DNA from: Paractinoplanes bogorensis
GTDB lineage: Bacteria; Actinomycetota; Actinomycetes; Mycobacteriales; Micromonosporaceae
DNA length: 64,000 nt
Direction: 5' to 3'
Assembly: GCF_018829635.1 (NCBI RefSeq)
Contig: NZ_JAHKKG010000022.1
Span: 1-64,000 of the forward strand
Shown here: positions 24,872 to 33,054 of the stretch, piece after piece
Numbering within the stretch: the first letter of the stretch is position 1
Layout: the number at the start of each line of letters is the position of its first letter
The notes under the pieces: generated by a model
The model's database searches: none
What the model was told of the DNA's origin: nothing
The model's input: the letters and a program-made list of their open reading frames with translations, nothing else
Position numbers and translations under genes: made by a program

Positions 24872-26616
24872 TTCGGCTCCAGCGCCCGGACGCGCGCCCG
24901 GCCGAGCCGCTCGGGCAGGAACGCCTCGGCGGTCAGCGCCGCGACGGCGATCCGGGGCAGGTCGCGCGCGGTCGGGAAGCACAGGTAACGCGGCGTCCAC
25001 GTCGGCAGATAGCGGGCGTTGGACCGGTAGAGCGACTCGATCTGCCAGAGCCGGGACGCCGCCCGCAACACCCTGTCCCACAGCCGCAGCACCGGACCCG
25101 CACCGAGCTCGTCGGCCCGCGCGAACACCGAGCGCAGCACCGCGAAGTTCAGCGACACACGGCGTACGCCCAAACCTGGTCCTTGCTCCAGGACGGCCGT
25201 CACCATGAACTCGGTCAAACCGTTCTCCGCGCTGCGGTCGCCGCGCATCAGGTCGAGCGACAGCCCGTCGGCACCCCACGGCACGAACTGCAGCAGCCCC
25301 CGCAGCCTGCCGTCGGCGTCGTGGCACAGCACCAGCAGGCAGTCGCCGTCGCGCGGGTCGCCGAGCCGGGACAACGCCATCGAGAAGCCACGCTCCTGCG
25401 GGCCGTCGCGAAAAGCCTCCGCCGCCCGTACGGCGTCACGCAGCTCCGATTCCCCGAGGTCGCGCTGCCGGACCAGACGGCACGTGTAACCGGCCCGCCG
25501 CACCCGGTTGACCGCCTGCCGCACGCCGCGCATCGGCCGCCCCGCCAGCGAGAACGCCGCCGTGTCGACGATCGCCTCGTCCCCGAGTTCCACCACGTCG
25601 AGACCCGCTTTCCGGTACGCCTTCCCGGCCGAGTTCCCGCATCCCAGCACGGCCGGCGTCCACCCGTGACAGGCGGCGTCACCGAGCCACGTGCCGATCG
25701 CGCCCGGCCACGCCGACTCCGGCCCGATCGGGTCGCCGGAGGCCAGGGTCACCCCGTTCACCACCCGGTAGGCGATCACCGCGGCCCGGTCCGGTGACCA
25801 CATCAGCGACTTGTCGGCGCGGGCGGCGAAGTAACCGAGGGAGTCCTGACCGCCGTACCGGGAAAGCAGCTCGCGCAGACGCTCCTCGCTCTCGCCGTCG
25901 CGGTGCGGACGGCGCGAGCCCGGCCGCAGCAGAAGCACCAGCGTGACCGCCACGGCGAGCAGCCCGCACGCCCCGGTCGTGTAGGCGACCAGCTCGGCCC
26001 CGAACCGATGCCGGAACTCGAGCGGCCCGTCCAGACCGACCAGCCCGAGGGCCGCCTGCTCGGTCCAGGCGACGACCCCCGGGGTGCCGACGAGATGGTT
26101 GGCGCGGGTGGCGATCTCGAGAAAGCCGAGCACGAACCCGGCCGCCCCGAACCCGGCCAGCGCGCGCAGCGCAAGCCACCGGTTGGCCGGATCGGCGATC
26201 GCGGTGAACCGGTCGTGCGTCACCAGCAACATGATCAGCAGAACCGCGGCCACCCCCGCGGCGTCGTAGTCGAGCGCCTTGACCAGATGCAGCGCGATCG
26301 ACGCCGCGGCCAGGACCACCGCGACCTGCCAGGCACGGCGCTTGCCCCGGCGCAGACCGGCGCCCAGATAGATCAGCAGCAGCCCCACGACGACCGTGCC
26401 GGCCCGCGCGGTGAGCACGCCCGCGGCCGGCACGAACTCGGCCACCCACGCCATCCGCCCGTGCCGCGGCGGTGCGATCCCGGTGACGACATCGAACAGC
26501 CCGGCCACCTGCACGAGCCGCGCGATGGCCCGCCTGGACAGCGGCGCCGGTTCCAGCTTTCCCTGCACCATGGCGCCATCTTCTGTGCGCCCGCTGTGGA
26601 ATTCGCTGAAAGCCAC
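24868..26616 (-). CDS. DUF2156 / phosphatidylglycerol lysyltransferase-like membrane protein (MprF/LysX type)
   Basis: A 582-residue protein: six or seven N-terminal transmembrane segments (about residues 25-230) then a cytosolic DUF2156 domain. The GNAT-like catalytic half is evident in YGGQDSLGYFAARADKSLMWS, VIAYRVVNGVTLASGDPIG, LVLCHDADGRLRGLLQFVPWGADGLSLDLMRGD and SLNFAVLRSVFARA. Family members transfer Lys or Ala from aminoacyl-tRNA to phosphatidylglycerol, lowering surface charge and sensitivity to cationic peptides. GTG 26616 has GGAG at good spacing; an ATG at 26571 is an alternative. First gene of the coupled four-gene operon ending at 22600. The amino acid used cannot be predicted. 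Confidence 0.88.
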   Translation of the reverse strand: MAFSEFHSGRTEDGAMVQGKLEPAPLSRRAIARLVQVAGLFDVVTGIAPPRHGRMAWVAEFVPAAGVLTARAGTVVVGLLLIYLGAGLRRGKRRAWQVAVVLAAASIALHLVKALDYDAAGVAAVLLIMLLVTHDRFTAIADPANRWLALRALAGFGAAGFVLGFLEIATRANHLVGTPGVVAWTEQAALGLVGLDGPLEFRHRFGAELVAYTTGACGLLAVAVTLVLLLRPGSRRPHRDGESEERLRELLSRYGGQDSLGYFAARADKSLMWSPDRAAVIAYRVVNGVTLASGDPIGPESAWPGAIGTWLGDAACHGWTPAVLGCGNSAGKAYRKAGLDVVELGDEAIVDTAAFSLAGRPMRGVRQAVNRVRRAGYTCRLVRQRDLGESELRDAVRAAEAFRDGPQERGFSMALSRLGDPRDGDCLLVLCHDADGRLRGLLQFVPWGADGLSLDLMRGDRSAENGLTEFMVTAVLEQGPGLGVRRVSLNFAVLRSVFARADELGAGPVLRLWDRVLRAASRLWQIESLYRSNARYLPTWTPRYLCFPTARDLPRIAVAALTAEAFLPERLGRARVRALEPK

Positions 26617-26637
26617 CTGTGTCTCCGCTGCACGCCC

Positions 26638-27300
26638 TTACCAGGGCGGTGGTAGGCCCTCCCCGAAGATCCGGCTGTTCATGTACGAATCACCGCCGAC
26701 ACGTACTTGACGGATCATCTCCGCCGCCAGGTCACGCAGGTGCTCGGCCACTTTGTCGCGCGCGGGCAGGATGGCCACGATCGCGCGGCGCGCCCGGAGA
26801 TCGTCGGTGGCCAGAAACGCACGAAGGCACGCCTCGTCCCACGGCTCCCACAGATCGTCGACCTGGTCGAAGCCCGCGGGCCGGCGGTCTTCCGGAATAC
26901 CGTCCGTGAGATAGGACATCGGCACGTACGACTGGTACCACGCATAGGCGGCGCCGGCCCGATCCGCCTCGGGACCGCTGCGCATGACGTCGATCAGGGC
27001 CAACCGCACCCGGCGCCGGCCGAAGTCGCCGACCAGCGGAAAGACGAAGCGGGCGTTGAAGCTCGGGTCGGGGTGGTGGATGGCGGCATTCATCACCGGC
27101 GCGAACAGGTCCTCCGCCAACGGGCGACGCTCCTTGATCGCTTCGAGGACGAGCCGTTCGACCGCCCAGCTGCTCTCCCGGTCGGGTTGAGCATCGGCCG
27201 GAACAGGCACGTCGAGGGCGGTGGCCAGGTCGGTCAGGCTGCGCATGAACGGCGCCCACGGATTGCGTCGCGGGCGCGGTTTCTCCGGCTCCAGGGTCAC
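26638..27300 (-). CDS. Hypothetical soluble protein
   Basis: A roughly 220-residue, mostly helical cytosolic protein I do not recognise. Conserved-looking stretches include WAVERLVLEAIKERRPLAEDLFAPVMNAAIHHPDPSFNARFVFPLVGDFGRRRVRLALIDVM and DDLWEPWDEACLRAFLATDDLRARRAIVAILPARD, suggesting ARM/HEAT-like helical pairs. The start is unsure: GTG 27300 is given, but the frame is open to ATG 27357 and no strong ribosome site decides. It lies 21 bases upstream of the MprF-like gene on the same strand and may be the true first gene of that operon. Confidence 0.6.
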   Translation of the reverse strand: MTLEPEKPRPRRNPWAPFMRSLTDLATALDVPVPADAQPDRESSWAVERLVLEAIKERRPLAEDLFAPVMNAAIHHPDPSFNARFVFPLVGDFGRRRVRLALIDVMRSGPEADRAGAAYAWYQSYVPMSYLTDGIPEDRRPAGFDQVDDLWEPWDEACLRAFLATDDLRARRAIVAILPARDKVAEHLRDLAAEMIRQVRVGGDSYMNSRIFGEGLPPPW

Positions 27301-27399
27301 GCGCAAGAGAATACGAACACCTCTCCCACTGGGGTGTGCTTGGGAACGGCCGTCCATGTCATCCGGCGGTCACATGAAGACGGCTTGCGGGGCGCTTGT

Positions 27400-27652
27400 G
27401 GTCGTTGAGCAGGACGGCACCTCTTCAGTCGTGCAGAAGGCCGAGGCAACGGCGGCGGCTTTCCCCGGTTGGCAACCTGCAGTTCGGCGATGATGCGGGA
27501 GACGTGGACGCTCGTCGTTTAGGTGAGACGAGACGCGGACGCTCGCCGTCTTGGGTGGGATGTAGAGGCCGGCTTGTCGCTGTGGCCTTCGGCGATCAGG
27601 CGTAGCGCTTCGCGTTCCCGTGCTGTCAGCAAAGGCGGATCGCTGGTGGTGT
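27400..27652 (-). pseudogene. Decayed duplicate of the LuxR C-terminal HTH region
   Basis: This stretch repeats, with substitutions and frameshifts, the 3' end of the LAL regulator gene next to it. Read on the minus strand it gives LLTAREREALRLIAEGHSD, then in another frame LYIPPKTASVRVS, then SVHVSRIIAELQVANRG; the intact gene has LLTAREREVLRLVAEGHSN, LYISPKTASVHVS and SRIIAKLQVANRG. No open frame spans it and no N-terminal part remains. It is either a tandem duplication of about 250 bases or the last remnant of a lost paralogue. Confidence 0.75.
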
Positions 27653-27655
27653 CCG

Positions 27656-30600
27656 TCAGTCGTTCAGGAGGCCCAGGCGGCGGGCGACGGCGGCGGCCTC
27701 GCCCCGGTTGGCGACCTGCAGTTTGGCGATGATGCGGGAGACGTGGACGCTCGCCGTCTTGGGTGAGATGTAGAGGCTGGCGGCGATGCGGCTGTTGCTG
27801 TGGCCCTCGGCGACCAGGCGTAGCACCTCGCGTTCCCGGGCCGTCAGCAACTCGTCGCGCTCGGCGGAAGCCGCGGCCGGCCGGACACCCACCCGGCGCC
27901 CCAGCGTGTCGGCGGCGGCCAGCAGCGGCGCGGCACCCAGCGCGGAGGCAATGGCCACCGACTCGGCAATCGTGTCGGCCGCCTCGGCCCGGTGACCGGC
28001 GGCGGCCTGGGCCTCGGCCAGGCTGAGCAGGGCGCAGGCCAGCTCGTGCCGGTGCCCGTCGGCCCGCCAAGCCGCGACGGCCGTCAACCACAGCGGCTCG
28101 CCACCCTCGAGCACAGCCCGGGTCTCCGCCGCGAAGGCAGCCTCAGCCGGATAGCGCGCCGCCAGAGGCCCGCGAGCGCTCGCGGCCGCCCCAACACCGG
28201 ACGCGGCGTCGGCTCCGACACCGGACGCAGCGCCGGCTCCGACACCGGACGCGGCGTCGGCTCCGACACCGGACGCGGCGACGACGTAAGGACCGGGCGC
28301 GGCGCCGTCTTCAACGCCGGACCCAGCGCCGACTTCGACACCGAACGCGGCGCCGCCTTCAATACCGAACGCGGCGCCGACTCCGACACCGGACCCAGCG
28401 CCCATTCCGACGCCGGACGCGGCACTGGCTCCGACACCGGACCCAGCGCCCACTCCGACGCCGGACGCGGCACTGGCTCCGACGCCGGACCCAGCGCCGC
28501 CTCCGACGCCGGACCCGGCGCCGACTTCAGTACCGGGCGCGGCGCCGCCTTCAACGCCGGACGCAGCGGCAGCGCCAGGCTCAGCAGCAGCGCCAGGCGC
28601 AGCGGCGGCGGGCCTGGCAGCGGCAGGCGCAGCGGCGGCGACCGGCCCGGCAGTCGCAGGTGCGGCGGCGAGTAAGGCGCCCACCTGCCCCGCCAACGCG
28701 GCGTCGGACGCTCGCACCGCGGCCCGCGCCGCATGAGCCACGATCGACCAGCCGTAACGGGGCAGGGCCGTCAACCCGGGATCGGCCAGGGCCACCCGGG
28801 CGGCGTCGGCGGCCACCCGGGGGTCGGTGTCGTCGAAGGCGGCCAGCAAACTGAGGTCGAGCGTGGCGAGGCGCCCCTCGATGCTCAGGTAGGGGCGGCG
28901 CAGGAAGGCCATCGACCGGCTGACCAGCGTCTGTGTGCCCTCGCGGCCGCGGGCCAGGCGGATCCGGGCGCGCAGGCGCAGCCAGGGGAGCGCCATCGTC
29001 TCGGGCGGGTCGAGGCGGGCGGCCTCGGCCAGGCGGGCGTCGGCCTCGTCCCAGCGGCCCAGGGCGATCAGCGCCTCGGCGTAGTTGGCCAGCAGGTAGA
29101 CGCCGGTCGTGCGGCCGACGCCGATGCGGCCCGCGTCGGGCCGGCCCTCGGCCGCGGCGGACGCCGAGTCTTCGTAGCGGCCCAGCTCGAACAGCGAGTC
29201 GGAGACGCTGACCAGCCCGCGCGTGAAGCTCGGGAAGTCGCCGGCGGCGCGGGCCCGGTCGGCCGCCTCGCGCATCACCGGCAGCGCCTCGGCGGCGGGC
29301 ACCCGGCCCGAGCAGGACGACCCGTAGGCCACCTCGGCCGAGACCATCGCGATCAGGTCGCCGGACTCGGCCGCGTCGGCCATGGCGAGGCGGGCCACCT
29401 CGGTGCCCTGCTCGGGGTCGACGGCGGTGATCAGGTGGGCCAGTTCGGCCAGCAGGCGCACCCGATCGGGACTGCGGGGCGCCCGGGTGAGCAGGCGCAA
29501 CGCCTCGTCGCACTCGGCCGTGGCGTCGGACTTGCCCGCCGTACGCAGCAGTTTGGCCCGCCGCACCAGCAGGCGCCCGGCCCGCAGCGGCTCGGCATCG
29601 GCGTCGAGGTCGCCCAGGGCGGCCCGGGTCAGGGTGAGGGCGCGCATGTTCTCGCCCGAGTCGATCGCGGCCAGCGCCGACTCCTCGAGCAGGTCGAGGT
29701 GGCCGAGGCCGAGCCGGGACTCGGCGTCGGGCACGTCCTCCCAGAGCTGGAGCACGCGGTCGAGCAGGCGGGCCTGCTCGGAATAGGCGAACCGGGCCTT
29801 CGCCTCGTCGGCGGCGATCTTGGCGGTGACCAGGGCGCGCGGGTGGTCGTGGGCGGCGTGCCAGTGGTGGGCGATCTCGGCCGCCGCCCGGCCCGCGGCG
29901 ACCAGGTGGGGCTCGGCCTCGACGGCCTGGGCGTAGCGGGCGTGGAGCCGGGCGTGCTCGCCGGGCAGCAGGTCGTCGTGCACCGCCTCGCGCACCAGGG
30001 CGTGGCGGAACTCGTAACCCCCGTCGGCGTCGACGACCACCACGAGCTGGGCCGCCACCACGGCGCGCAGGGCCGACTCGAGCGCGGCCTCGTCCATGCC
30101 GGCGACCCGGGCCAACAGTTCGTGGCCGAACCGGGTGCCACCCACGGCGGCGACCCGCAGCACCCGCTGGGCCGCCTCGGGCAGCTGGTCGACCCGGGCC
30201 AGCAGCAGGTCGCGCAGGGTGGCCGGGATGTCGCCGCAGGCCGGGTCGGCCGTGGCGGCGAACTGCTCGATGAAGAACGGGTTGCCCTGGGCGCGTTCGT
30301 TGACCGTGTCGACCGTACGGGGATCGGGCTCGGCGCCGAGCAGGTGGCCGAGCATCTGGGCGGTGCCCTCGCGGTCGAGACGGTCGAGCTCGAGGCGCAG
30401 CACACCCCGGACGCGGTCGAGCTCGCCCAGGAACGGCCGTAACGGGTGCCCCCGGTGCAACTCGTCGGTGCGGTAGGTCGCCACGATCAGCAACTGGGGC
30501 AGGTGGGCTGCGCGTACGAGGAAACCGATCAGGTCGCGGGTCGAGCGGTCGGCCCAGTGCAGGTCTTCGATCACCAGGACCAGCGGCTGCTCGCGACTGA

Positions 30601-30991
30601 GCCGATCGAACAGCGCGGCGACGGCCTCGAACAGCAGCCCCCGGCGCCCCTCGGCCTCGGGCGGCGGGCCCAGCTCGGGCAGCAGCCGGGCGAACTCGCG
30701 CTCGTGCCCGTCGAGGACCGCGGGACCCTCAGCCCGTACGAGCTCACGCAGCGCCCCGGCGAACGGCGCGAAGGGCAGACCCTCCTCACCCAGCTCGAGG
30801 CACTGACCGGAGAGCACCCGGGGCAGACCGCGGCAGAACTCCTCGACCAGCCGGGTCTTGCCCACCCCGGCCTCGCCGCCGACCAGCACGGTCGACGGCT
30901 CGGCGTGGCGGGCCCGTTTCAGCGCGTCGCGCAGCACGGCCAGGTCAGCCTCGCGGCCGACGAGCACCTCGCTGTGCGCATGCACCGTCAT
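27656..30991 (-). CDS. LAL-type LuxR regulator with AAA-like NTPase domain
   Basis: A large ATP-binding LuxR-family regulator of about 1111 residues. It starts with VLVGREADLAVL and Walker A GGEAGVGKT (near residue 40), Walker B LVLVIEDLHWAD (near 140), then TPR-like helices, and ends with a LuxR HTH (LLTAREREVLRLVAEGHSNSRIAASLYISPKTASVHVSRIIAKL, last 65 residues). Such proteins often activate pathway-specific genes in response to a ligand. An Ala/Gly/Val repeat tract of about 160 residues (780-940) interrupts the helical region, which is unusual. ATG 30991 is the first Met before conserved sequence; the frame is open further up. A 52-residue gene precedes it by 65 bases. Confidence 0.88.
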   Translation of the reverse strand: MTVHAHSEVLVGREADLAVLRDALKRARHAEPSTVLVGGEAGVGKTRLVEEFCRGLPRVLSGQCLELGEEGLPFAPFAGALRELVRAEGPAVLDGHEREFARLLPELGPPPEAEGRRGLLFEAVAALFDRLSREQPLVLVIEDLHWADRSTRDLIGFLVRAAHLPQLLIVATYRTDELHRGHPLRPFLGELDRVRGVLRLELDRLDREGTAQMLGHLLGAEPDPRTVDTVNERAQGNPFFIEQFAATADPACGDIPATLRDLLLARVDQLPEAAQRVLRVAAVGGTRFGHELLARVAGMDEAALESALRAVVAAQLVVVVDADGGYEFRHALVREAVHDDLLPGEHARLHARYAQAVEAEPHLVAAGRAAAEIAHHWHAAHDHPRALVTAKIAADEAKARFAYSEQARLLDRVLQLWEDVPDAESRLGLGHLDLLEESALAAIDSGENMRALTLTRAALGDLDADAEPLRAGRLLVRRAKLLRTAGKSDATAECDEALRLLTRAPRSPDRVRLLAELAHLITAVDPEQGTEVARLAMADAAESGDLIAMVSAEVAYGSSCSGRVPAAEALPVMREAADRARAAGDFPSFTRGLVSVSDSLFELGRYEDSASAAAEGRPDAGRIGVGRTTGVYLLANYAEALIALGRWDEADARLAEAARLDPPETMALPWLRLRARIRLARGREGTQTLVSRSMAFLRRPYLSIEGRLATLDLSLLAAFDDTDPRVAADAARVALADPGLTALPRYGWSIVAHAARAAVRASDAALAGQVGALLAAAPATAGPVAAAAPAAARPAAAAPGAAAEPGAAAASGVEGGAAPGTEVGAGSGVGGGAGSGVGASAASGVGVGAGSGVGASAASGVGMGAGSGVGVGAAFGIEGGAAFGVEVGAGSGVEDGAAPGPYVVAASGVGADAASGVGAGAASGVGADAASGVGAAASARGPLAARYPAEAAFAAETRAVLEGGEPLWLTAVAAWRADGHRHELACALLSLAEAQAAAGHRAEAADTIAESVAIASALGAAPLLAAADTLGRRVGVRPAAASAERDELLTAREREVLRLVAEGHSNSRIAASLYISPKTASVHVSRIIAKLQVANRGEAAAVARRLGLLND
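28180..28560. repeat. Degenerate 24-base tandem repeat inside the LAL gene
   Basis: Units close to ACCGGACGCRGCGYCGGCTC plus GAC recur every 24 bases, encoding variants of the octapeptide GVGADAAS on the minus strand; a more diverged zone continues towards 28560. The frame is kept throughout, so the tract is a flexible or self-associating insertion rather than a disruption. No spacers are present, so it is not a CRISPR array. Copy number is likely to vary between strains. Confidence 0.8.
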
Positions 30992-31056
30992 GAGTTCGAG
31001 GATGCCATGCGGGTACGACAGATTTACCGGCCCGAGACCCCCGTACGCGGCCGTCG

Positions 31057-31215
31057 TCACGCGGCGACCGCGGCCCGGGCCGGAGACTTCGACCGGCGCG
31101 GCCAGCGACCGTACCGGCGTACGGGGGAAGGGTCTCGCCGCACCTGACGGGCGAGCTCCTCGACGTGCTGCTTGTGCAGGTCGAGCATGGTGTAGGGGTC
31201 GTTGTAGGGAAACAT
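31057..31215 (-). CDS. 52-residue conserved small protein
   Basis: A short gene beginning MFPYNDPYTMLDLHKQHVEELARQ and ending in a basic tail (RRYGRWPRRSKSPARAAVAA). The ATG is preceded by AAGGAGACCGGG, a strong ribosome site at ideal spacing, and I recall similar MFPYNDPY/L-x-x-HKQHVEEL small proteins in other actinomycetes. The N-terminal half looks like an amphipathic helix and the rest is cationic. Function unknown. It lies 65 bases upstream of the LAL regulator on the same strand and is divergent from the DUF4191 gene. Confidence 0.75.
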   Translation of the reverse strand: MFPYNDPYTMLDLHKQHVEELARQVRRDPSPVRRYGRWPRRSKSPARAAVAA

Positions 31216-31227
31216 CCCGGTCTCCTT

Positions 31228-31260
31228 CGAAGAGTCGTTCTCGCTGACTTCGACTCTTCG
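31228..31260. repeat. 10-bp perfect inverted repeat in divergent promoter region
   Basis: CGAAGAGTCG (31228-31237) and CGACTCTTCG (31251-31260) form a perfect dyad with a 13-base centre, just upstream of the 52-residue gene's ribosome site. It could act as an operator or as a leader hairpin for the minus-strand transcript. Confidence 0.5.
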
Positions 31261-31313
31261 CCGGAAGGCCCCGGCCCGGCATGGGGCGACTTCCTCATCT
31301 TGCGCGTCCCGGC

Positions 31314-31347
31314 CTCCTTACCCGGGCGCCCCGGCCGGAGTAAGGAG
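31314..31347. repeat. 8-bp inverted repeat upstream of the DUF4191 gene
   Basis: CTCCTTAC (31314-31321) pairs with GTAAGGAG (31340-31347) around a GC-rich 18-base loop, 54 bases before the DUF4191 ATG. With the dyad at 31228 it makes this 185-base divergent region rich in symmetrical sites. Role unknown. Confidence 0.4.
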
Positions 31348-31400
31348 CCTGAGGCCTCCCGGCCCGCGTGGGAGTGGCTCGTCCCACTACACTTTCGGGT

Positions 31401-32090
31401 ATGGCAAAACCCCAGGAGAAGGTGTCGTTCGGCGAGCGCCTGAAGCAGATCGGCCAGGTGTTCTCGTTCACGGCGAAGCAGGACAAGTGGTTCGTACCGC
31501 TGCTGCTGGCAGCCGTGCTCATCCCGCTTGCCCTCACCGTCGTCCTGGTGATCATCCTGGGCTGGATCTACCTGCCGATCGGCATCATGGTCACCCTGCT
31601 GGCCGCGGTGATCGTGCTCAACCTGCGCTCCAACGCGGCGATGATGAACGCGGCCGAGGGCCAGCCCGGCGCAGCCGCCTCACTGATGGAAAACATGCGC
31701 GGCGACTGGCGCGTACGTCCCGCCGCCGCGTCGACCACGCAGTTCGACATGGTGCACGTGGTGATCGGCCGCCCCGGCGTGATCCTGCTGGCCGAGGGCA
31801 ACCCGCAGCGCGTCCGCGGCCTGCTCGGTCAGGAGAAGCGCCGCCTGGCCAAGGTGATCGGCAACGCCCCCCTCTACGACTACGTGATCGGCAGCGAGGA
31901 GGGCCAGCTCCCGGTCCGCAAGCTGCGCACCACGATGATGCGCCTGCCGCGAAACCTCACCGGCAAGGACGTCAACTCGCTCGACAAGCGCCTCGGCGCG
32001 CTGATGGCCCGCCCCCAGATGCCGAAGGGCGCCATCCCCAAGAACATGCGCCCGAGCAAGGGCGCGTTCCGCCAGCAGCGCCCTCGCTGA
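31401..32090 (+). CDS. DUF4191 membrane protein
   Basis: A 229-residue protein of the DUF4191 family, conserved in actinobacteria between lipA and glnA (mycobacterial Rv2219 counterpart). Two central transmembrane helices (VPLLLAAVLIPLALTVVLVIILGWIYLPIGIMVTLLAAVIVL) are flanked by a basic N-terminus MAKPQEKVSFGERLKQIGQVFSFTAKQDKW and a cytosolic domain with DWRVRPAAASTTQFDMVHVVIGRPGVILLAEG. ATG 31401 is chosen because conserved sequence begins there. Function is not established. The RDD gene downstream is convergent, as in other actinobacteria. Confidence 0.92.
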   Translation: MAKPQEKVSFGERLKQIGQVFSFTAKQDKWFVPLLLAAVLIPLALTVVLVIILGWIYLPIGIMVTLLAAVIVLNLRSNAAMMNAAEGQPGAAASLMENMRGDWRVRPAAASTTQFDMVHVVIGRPGVILLAEGNPQRVRGLLGQEKRRLAKVIGNAPLYDYVIGSEEGQLPVRKLRTTMMRLPRNLTGKDVNSLDKRLGALMARPQMPKGAIPKNMRPSKGAFRQQRPR

Positions 32091-32572
32091 CAGCGCCAAA
32101 AGACAAAACCGCTTTTCCCGTACGCGTCCAAGCGCGCTCGCTAGCACAAACTCGCGGGCGTGACGGTGTTGTCCACAGACGCGGCCCGATCCACAGCGCA
32201 GTCCACGCGCGCGCGTGAAGATCGCTCCAAAACGCGACAATGGTGCGGGGGCCGCCCCCTTGGGAGGGCGGGCTCTGTGATCTTGCGTTTGGAGAGGTCT
32301 GCCGGCGCTTGGGCCGCGACGCCGACTCTCGTGACCGCGTGACCGGCGCTTGGGCCGCGACGCCGATGCCCGTGACTGCGACGCCGATGCCCGGGAGCGC
32401 GACGCCGATGCCGGGACGAAGTGACCGACGAGTGCGAACGGCTGGCCGGCCTGCGCGAACGTTCGGCGGACGCTCGCGACACGGTGATCGGCGGGCGCGA
32501 GATCGCCGCTGAGATGGTCCGGTGGGGGGATTCGTCGGCGCGTGGAGGCGTACGGGGAAACGGGGTTGATCT
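32091..32572. other. 482-base noncoding interval with direct repeats and motif sites
   Basis: No gene is supported here. The interval holds two matches to the iterated motif (32113-32124 TTTTCCCGTACG; 32549-32560 CGTACGGGGAAA), a perfect actinobacterial-type DnaA box word TTGTCCACA (32169-32177), and direct repeats around 32301-32415: GGCGCTTGGGCCGCGACGCC occurs twice and GCGACGCCGATGCC three times. Apparent open frames through the repeats are Arg/Ser-rich artefacts. It separates two convergent genes, so it may contain transcription stop signals, though I see no classical hairpin with T tract. Confidence 0.55.
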
Positions 32573-32959
32573 TCAGGCTCGCTGGACCATGACTGACTTG
32601 GCGGCTCGGTCGTGCAGGCCTCGGCCGTCGCCGTCGTTGATCATGGCGGGGATTGCCAGGGCCAGCAGCAGGGCTCGCAGGATGGCTCTGGGCAGGCCGA
32701 TCGCGCCACCGTCCGTTATGGAGATGCAGCGGATGCGGGCCAGCGCCATGCCTAGCGTCTGTCCGAACAGGCCGACGAAGAACGCGTGCGCCAGCACGAA
32801 GACGCCCAGCTGGGGCCACGGGTTGGCGCGCAGGTCGTCGACCATCAGCGCGGCGATCACGGTGGCGACGGCCCAGTCGATCGCCAGGGCGCCGAGCCGG
32901 CGGCCGAACGACGCCGTCGTGGTGTCACCGAGGTCGAGTCCGCTCACCGTGCCAGCCAT
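32573..32959 (-). CDS. RDD-family membrane protein
   Basis: A 128-residue RDD-domain protein with three hydrophobic segments. The family signature ASFGRRLGALAIDWAVATVIAAL contains the conserved Arg and Asp, and GQTLGMALARIRCISITDGG is the usual second conserved block. RDD proteins are small membrane proteins, some linked to ion or solute transport. Together with DUF4191 and glnA this is the standard actinobacterial neighbourhood (Rv2219-Rv2219A-glnA1 order). Start is ATG 32959; a longer frame exists but conserved sequence begins here. It is divergent from glnA. Confidence 0.92.
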   Translation of the reverse strand: MAGTVSGLDLGDTTTASFGRRLGALAIDWAVATVIAALMVDDLRANPWPQLGVFVLAHAFFVGLFGQTLGMALARIRCISITDGGAIGLPRAILRALLLALAIPAMINDGDGRGLHDRAAKSVMVQRA

Positions 32960-33054
32960 GCGACCAGCGTATCCGGGGCGGTTTCGGTGACCCGGCACGC
33001 GGGCCCGGTCGAAGCGATAGCCTCGCCTTGGCCGTGCTGTTCGTCACCGACGCC

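Noticed and set aside
28180..28560. Possible CRISPR array
   Set aside because: The repeats are contiguous, in frame with the LAL gene and have no unique spacers.
32141..32482. Arg/Ser-rich minus-strand open frames through the 32.1-32.5 kb repeats
   Set aside because: They are translations of a short direct repeat, have no ribosome site and change character at each repeat unit.
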